DNA of 64,000 nt from NCBI GenBank assembly GCA_030765065.1, contig CM060988.1, positions 203,337,565 through 203,401,564 on the forward strand, given 5' to 3'. This document shows positions 58,114 to 64,000 of the stretch, piece after piece (position 1 is the first letter of the stretch; the number at the start of each line of letters is the position of its first letter). Made by a program: the position numbers and the translations under genes. Below the pieces are notes generated by a model, which did not search any database, was not told the DNA's origin, and was given only the letters and a program-made list of their open reading frames with translations. The DNA is from Deroplatys truncata (Eukaryota; Arthropoda; Insecta; Mantodea; Mantidae).

Positions 58114-59312
58114 TTTTTTTTAATGGCTTAAGCCATTTTTGAAATGTCCGTTATTAATGCTTTGAATTGTTAATTTCTTGGCCATTCTCTTAATGTTCTG
58201 TCAACATTCAGCTTTTTCTGATGATTGCATGGTAAGAGTATGTGGAATTTTAAGGCTAGCATATAGCATCCAGTTTTTAAGCATTTAACTATCGCTGTTC
58301 TGTTTGTATCTATAACGAAATGTAGCTATTTCTGCAAAGGTTTATTTGGTTTAAAACATAGTAGATAGAAAAATAAGCTTAGTAAGAATAGTTTGTATAC
58401 CCACTAATAAGCAATAGAGCATAGAGAAAGGCGTGTGAATGTATCACATTAGATTTTTACTTTCTCTGCCACCTACAAACTAGGTAAGAGAAGATATTGT
58501 ATTCCACATAAACATTTGATGTCAAGGTTTCACTGGAATTACATGTTTTGAGGACACCTGAATACAAAGAGAGCATTTTTAGGAAAAGGTGCTTTGAATG
58601 GGTGTGCGTATGAATGGCACAACTCTAAAACAAAATGTTGATAAATGCCAGACTTGGTATTTAAGTTCAATATGTTCCAAGATGAGATACAAAGATTTTC
58701 AAGCAAATCCCCCACCCTAAACTATGCTTTACATGAAAAAATGTTTGATATTTTTTATTTTCTCAAAAATGGCTCTTAACGATTTTGATTAAAACACTGT
58801 ATATTTTAGATATTTAGATGACGTAAAATGTGTGTCTTGAATTTCTTGGGATTAATTTGTGAAGTACTTCATTTGGAAAGAGTTTTATAGAATTTTTTAT
58901 AATGGGTAAACCATAAAAAATAGACAAAAACCTACTGCACAAAAAATGTAGAGCTCTTTAAAACACAGTTTATTTGGCATCACTTTTCTTTAGCATCACC
59001 ATTTTTGAGATGTCCATTATTATTGGATTGAAGTTTTCATTACTTTTATCATTTTTGAAGTGATGTTGCTATTCAGTTGTTTCTCTCTATATTATGGAAA
59101 GACTGGAATTTCAAGGCAAGCATATAGCGTTATCAGACTACCTTTTGTTTTGTGTTTCTCCCTTATATCTGTGATGGAATCGGTAATGAAACTATTTTTT
59201 CAAAGCTTTATTTCTATTAATATGAAGTAGTTACAAAAATAGGAATAGTTTGTAGTAGATTTAAAAATAAACAATAATGGGAAGAGAAAGTGATATGAAT
59301 GTAATGCATCGG
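58114..59312 (+). repeat. RF1 repeat, end half then a diverged full copy, forward
   Basis: 58114-58452 is an end half; 58453-59312 is a full but older copy (TTTTTACTTTCTCTGCCACC to GTAATGCATCGGATT). With the two preceding units it forms a head-to-tail run. Confidence 0.8.
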
Positions 59313-59790
59313 ATTATTTGGTGCTAGGTGCAGAGCTTTTTAAGAAAGCCATAAAAGGTAACTGAAGTCTTTTTGGTAACAGTTCCATATTTACCTTATA
59401 GTTAAGATTCAGTAGTTGTGATTTTTGTAGATGATACCAGTGTACTTCTGAAAAGTCACAGCAGCAATTAAGAGATTCTGTCAGTAAAGCATTCAAACAA
59501 CTCAACATTTGCTCTCATTAAACTATGATAAAACAAACTTTATTCAATTGCAAACAAAGCATAAACAAGTGGATGAATGAACATTCAGCTTCAACAATTA
59601 CACCGTAAATAAAGTATTTGATACAAAATTTCTTGGGCTTCAAGTAGATGGAGAGCCCAGCTGGAGAAAACAGTTAAAAATCATGATACCAAAACTTAGC
59701 TCAGCAGTTAATAAATCTGCTTAACCAAAATGCCTTAAGAATGCATATTTTGCCTACCCTGTCTTCCTGTTACATATAGAACAAACTTCT
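59313..59790 (+). pseudogene. Non-LTR RT fragment (third family)
   Basis: Frames read VVIFVDDTSVLLKS (RT catalytic FVDD box, about 59415-59450), a SLNYDKTNFIQLQTKHK block, KFLGLQVDGE and PKLSSAVNKIC. The order fits the palm-to-thumb region of a jockey/CR1-like RT. Several stops and shifts; both ends are truncated. Confidence 0.7.
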
Positions 59791-59829
59791 GAGGTAATTT
59801 GGCACACAGCAAGCAAGTATTTGTATTTA

Positions 59830-60674
59830 AAAAAATCTGATGTGTTACACTCACATGACTTTCTCTACTCTTGTACAAACTATTTTTACAAATGCTTATT
59901 CTCCATATGCTTCATGTTAATCGAGATGTTAATCTTATTGCTAATTTTCTTGTAGATGCAAGGGGAATATGGTAGGTTTTAAGCGATAGTCAAATCTTTT
60001 AAGCGCTGGTTGCTATGTGGCACATTGCATTCTCTTTGCATGTCCAGGACATAAAAAAAAAATGAATAACGAATTTGAGAAAAAGTATAAGTATTGAAAA
60101 TTTAAGGGAATAACAAGCAATATCTTGAAAATGGTTTACTCAGCAAAAAAAATGTATATGACATAAATTGTGTATTATAACATGATCTACATTTTTTGTG
60201 TAGTAAAATTTTGTCTATCTCTTATGGTTTACGAGTTATGCAAAAGTCGTTCACAATGAAGAATACTTTTGGAGACATTCCCAGAAAATTTGAGATATAC
60301 ATTTCATTTGTCATGAAAATATCTTAAACATATGGTATTTTAATCAAAATCGTTAGAGCCATTTTTGAGAAAATTAAAATTTTCGAAAAATGTTCCATGT
60401 AAAGGGTAGTCTGGGGTGGGGGGATTTTCATGAAAACATTTCGTGTTGCATCTCTGGAAGATAATGAACCTAAATATCAAGTTTGGTGTTTATCCGACTG
60501 TTCGTTTCTGAGTTATGCTGTTCACAGACACACACACGGACATGTTTCCAAAAATGCTTTTTTTGGATTCAGGGGGTCTCAAAACATGTATTTCTGGTGA
60601 AATCTCGATATCAAATTTTTGGGTGGAATACAATACTTCCCCTACTTAATATACATAGTAGAGAAAGTAAAAAG
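59830..60674 (-). repeat. RF1 repeat, full-length reverse copy
   Basis: Both motifs are present (AATCTGATGTGTTACACTCA at 59837, AGAGAAAGTAAAAAG at 60660). It is close in sequence to 57222-58113. Confidence 0.9.
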
Positions 60675-60899
60675 GCATTATGACGATGTTGGGGCCCCAT
60701 CAATCTTGTAGGCTCTTATTCAAAACCAAAATAATTCTTACTCTTATTGGTGATCACATATATTCTCTCTTGAGCTACCTTGCAGACAATTATGATAACT
60801 TCACAACAATGCAAGGCATGCAGGCGATTTGCATAGACCAGCAAATAGCTTAAAACTGTTTCAAAAAGATGTTACTATTGTTCAATAACAATTTATAGT

Positions 60900-61700
60900 A
60901 ACCTTCCATGCTACCTAAAACTATTAGGCATCTTAATGTGAGAGACAGAGTAAAGGAACAGTTTGACAGTGCTCTGAAAATCATAGAAAATATTACGGCA
61001 GTTGGTGGATATATGAAAAGAGAAATGAAAGAAGGGTTGCAGCAAGTGGTAAGTGAAATTAAACCTGTTTTATAGCAATGAAAACTCTCCTAGATGATGA
61101 GAAAAGGAAGAAACCTCAAAAGGAGGTTAGCGATTAAAAACCAGAAGTAAAGATTGTAGAAGACAGTAACCCGGAGGGACAGGTGCTGCCATCTATTGCT
61201 CTTACTCAAGCAGTGGTGGGGGGGCAGCCAGCGACTGCAGACATCTACTGATCAGAAGACAGCTAGCAGCCAAACATTGGAAGCTACACTCAACGAGGTT
61301 GCACGGGTAGTGACATTCAGTGAACAGAAAAAGAAACATCTCCAAGATGAAGGGAACAAACTTACGAATGCGGAAGAGAACAAACAAAACAAACCCAATG
61401 CAATACTAGAGCATGGATTATATAAAGTACGAGCTGCGGAACCTAATAGAATCCCAAATAAAGAAAGTAGTGAATAAAGAAGGGTCACAAAAAAGTAAAA
61501 TAGAGAAAAGAAAAGAATTGGTACACCAAGAAGATGAAAGTAACAACTACACAAATAACAAAATTGAAGAAAGACACAGCAAAAACCACGAGACAATCTT
61601 TCAAAAAGAAGATAGTGAACTACAAGCAGGTGATAGAATGGCATGGATCTACATAGGTCAACTGAAACAGTCCACCAGAGAGCACAGCACAATATAATAT
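60900..61700 (+). pseudogene. Retrotransposon ORF1 (Gag-like) fragment
   Basis: Frames read DRVKEQFDSALKIIENITAV with GGYMKREMKEGLQQVVSEIK (coiled coil), a charged low-complexity linker, and at 61413-61697 a frame that ends GDRMAWIYIGQLKQSTREHS. The W-I-Y-x-G-x-L..ST motif resembles the RNA-binding region of some insect LINE ORF1 proteins. Stops break the frame. No RT follows. Confidence 0.55.
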
Positions 61701-61955
61701 AATACGTAACTCATATACAAGTTGACAAGGAAAGGTAACAGTGTTTCCCATAGCTAGTGGTAGCTTTTATTACTGAAAGAGAAGAAGTTTTGTTAGCTCT
61801 AATTCTTGCAGTTGCATATTTATGGAGGTGAGTCATTGCTTTAGCAGGTGTTCTAGTTTGGGGGTGCAGATACTCATCACTACATCAAATTGTACTAAAA
61901 GATTATCTTCAGCAATTGTCATGTCTTGTAATTTAAATTAACATTACTCACCATA

Positions 61956-62822
61956 GTCTATTTTTACTTTCCTATAACATATAGTAAGTAGGGGAAGTAT
62001 TGCATTCCACTCAAAAATTCGATATCAAGCTTTCACCAGAAATACATGTGTGGAGGCCCCCTGAATCCAAAAAAAGCATTTTTACAAAAAGGTCTGTGTG
62101 CGTGCGTGCGTGCGTGCATGCGTGCGTGCGTGCGTGTGTGTGTGCATAACAAAAATGAAAATTCCAATAAATAGCAAACATGATGGCTAAGTTCAGTATC
62201 TTTCAAGAATATGAGATGAAGGTTTTCAAGAAAGTTCTCCCACCCTAAACTACTGTTAAAATGCAATTTTTTCAATAGTTTTGATTTTCTCAAAAATGGC
62301 TCAACGAACTTGATTAAATTACCATATGTTGAAGAAATTTATTTGATAAATAAAATACATATCTTCAATTTATTGTGAATAGCCTGTGAAGTCTTCTTTA
62401 TTCAGAAGGTATTTAATATATCTGGTCAATGTTAAGAGACAGCCATATACTACAAACAAATGTAGATCTCTTTAAAATATACACTTTATTTCAAACAACT
62501 TTTTAGTGGCATCAGCCATTTTTGACATTCGTTATTATTTTATTAAATTTTTCAATACTTTGTCATTTGTTTAAAGTGCTATTGCTGTTAACTTGTTTCT
62601 TCTGATGTCATGGAAAGAGTATGGGGTTTCAAGGCCAGCAACTAGCTTTTATACATCTGACTGTCGATTCAAGTTTCCTCTATCCCTATTATACCAACAA
62701 TGAAATGTCTTTAATGAAACTATATCTGCAAAGGTTTATTCTGGTTAACATGAAGCGAGTAGAAGGATAAGGTTTTTCAGGTATTGTGGGTAGAGAAAGT
62801 CATGTGAATGTAACACAGATAT
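61956..62822 (+). repeat. RF1 repeat, diverged forward copy
   Basis: From TTTTTACTTTCCTATAACAT to GTAACACAGATATTTT; its core is a (GTGC)n microsatellite (62097-62145) in place of the usual GT/GTCT tract. Confidence 0.8.
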
Positions 62823-63090
62823 TTTTTTTCTTTCCTGTACCTACCATAGTCAAGTGTTAACAGTGTTACCAAAAGCCACATGTATTGTACATTTTGGAAA
62901 TTTGTTAGCAAGCCTTCACTGGAAATACATGTTTTAAGGTGCCCTGAATATAAAAAAACTGATATGTTCACATGACTCTCTACCCACCATTGTTTATCTT
63001 TATATAGCTTCTACTGACTATTCTTATGTAAGTTTATTTTTCAGGTTAATTAAAATAAATCTTTGTAGCTACAAAGTGTTGAAAATTCAA
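62823..63090. repeat. RF1 fragments of mixed orientation
   Basis: A start-side piece (GCCTTCACTGGAAATACATG) and a reverse end piece (CTGATATGTTCACATGACTC) lie next to each other. Confidence 0.5.
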
Positions 63091-64000
63091 ACCAATGCAA
63101 TTGGGCCGGCCAGCTAGTAATTTATAACCCCGCCCCCTTAAAAAAGCTAATTTATTAATTATAAAATAGCACGGTTAGCATTTTTAACTTGAATGACGAA
63201 TTAAGTTAATTTACCTCTGTTCTTTATGAAATTATTGTATGGTGTTCTAAAGGATTTTTATTGTGAATCCTCCCCTTGACTGCTTATAATTGTAATTTTG
63301 TACAGCCCCGGCTATTCCTAATAACAGTCCCCCAATATTCATACAAAAGGATGTGAAACATCGGTGGAATATCTGACTTCCTTAACCTGACCCCCAACAG
63401 ACAGTCTTCCAGGTTCTGGAAATGCTGCATAGTGTATAAGTACCCTTTGGTAGAGGAATAATCTTCGTTTGGAATGGTTGAGTAATTTTTTTTTTTTTTT
63501 TTTTTTTTGTGGTGGAGGTAGATAATCATAGTAGGCAAAATTTTAAACCCTTTTACTTTCTCGCCATAGTTATTTAATAGCATAAAAGCTGCATAGTTTT
63601 CACATAATGCAGAAATCCTTTAACATATACAATGAAATAGAGGTGAGGCTGGTGATTCCATAGTTTCAGGTCATTAAGTTGGAAAATGTGACCATCAGGA
63701 ATCAGTTTGCTGATTTGTAATGTTAGCAGTTTTCTCTGTTTATTCAGTTCTTTAGCATACCCTGCTAATGAACTGGATTACAACACAACTACAAGCGAAA
63801 TAAAGGAAAACTTTCTTACATGAGGGTTATTTAAATATTTTGCATTGGTATCACACTTGTATTTGGCATTATAAGCAGATTCAGTTCCCTTCTGTTTTTC
63901 TGTGTCTTGTTTGCTAAATCCAGGAGCAAGAACAGGTCGCCATAGTTTTCAAGGTTGATCGCCACAGTACCCATCCGTTTATTTACGGATTTACCTGTGC
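63091..64000. other. Unassigned right edge
   Basis: Minus-strand frames with protein-like composition occur (63923-63815, KQDTEKQKGTESAYNAKYKC; 63770-63640, LLTLQISKLIPDGHIFQLND) next to splice-like sites (CATGTAAGA; TTAGCAG), but their phases do not join. A poly-T of about 22 bases lies at 63487-63508. No family was recognised. Confidence 0.25.

Noticed and set aside
61252..61692. 146-codon minus-strand frame rich in Cys/Phe/Leu
   Set aside because: Antisense of the charged ORF1 fragment on the plus strand; its composition is the complement of Lys/Glu codons.
1..64000. Viral insertions or toxin genes
   Set aside because: No envelope, capsid, viral polymerase or toxin family was recognised; the only LTR element lacks pol and env.

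Overview
The window looks like a piece of an insect nuclear genome. It is AT-rich and repeat-dense, carries spliced genes with GT/AG introns, and holds R1-type, other non-LTR, Gypsy-type, Tc1/mariner, hAT and piggyBac relics plus tRNA-derived SINEs. The repeat mix and the very long transposon-filled intron suggest a large-genome insect, perhaps a polyneopteran such as a cockroach, termite or stick insect. That lineage guess is inference from repeat style only.

Two host genes are well supported. At 3081-3599 (+) is a complete, intronless reading frame for the translocon-associated protein delta subunit (SSR4). On the minus strand lies a three-exon gene for the C20orf27/ADISSP family (adipose-secreted signaling protein): coding exons 45508-45478, 45389-45012 and 27054-26939. 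The exons join in phase into a 174-residue protein. Its second intron is about 18 kb (45011-27055) and holds much of the mobile DNA described here. A possible first coding exon of a divergently transcribed gene sits at 46274-46331 (+).

The rest is layered transposon debris. 1-2.4 kb: fragments of an abundant unclassified repeat, called RF1 here. 4-10.6 kb: SINEs, a broken DDE transposase, short inverted repeats. 10.8-12.2 kb: 5' part of a non-LTR element with a decayed 2A-like motif. 13.7-14.9 kb: mariner relic. 15.9-21.6 kb: a non-LTR element split by a very young LTR retrotransposon (16522-20890, TSD TTTG). 21.6-24.3 kb: opposite-strand copies of the same non-LTR type and a 107-bp satellite. 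24.3-26.4 kb: a 20-unit tandem array.

Inside the ADISSP intron: RF1 copies (27.2-29.9 kb), a piggyBac-type element with TTAA duplications (30046-31430), a hAT tail, a second mariner relic (33271-34610), an R1-clade element with an internal tandem duplication (35.2-37.1 kb), and another non-LTR element on the minus strand split by a terminal-inverted-repeat element (38522-41906).

Right of ADISSP: a nearly full-length hAT transposase relic (47.16-49.06 kb, -), a 60-bp minisatellite, a non-LTR relic beside a 0.9-kb TIR element (52.1-53.8 kb), a DDE N-terminal relic, and a run of RF1 units (56.08-59.31 kb), one of which carries a 314-bp LINE insertion with a 12-bp TSD. I found no prokaryote-like operon, CRISPR array or defence system. 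The items most worth a second look are the RF1 family, the nested young LTR element, the 2A-like motif and the paired TIR structures.
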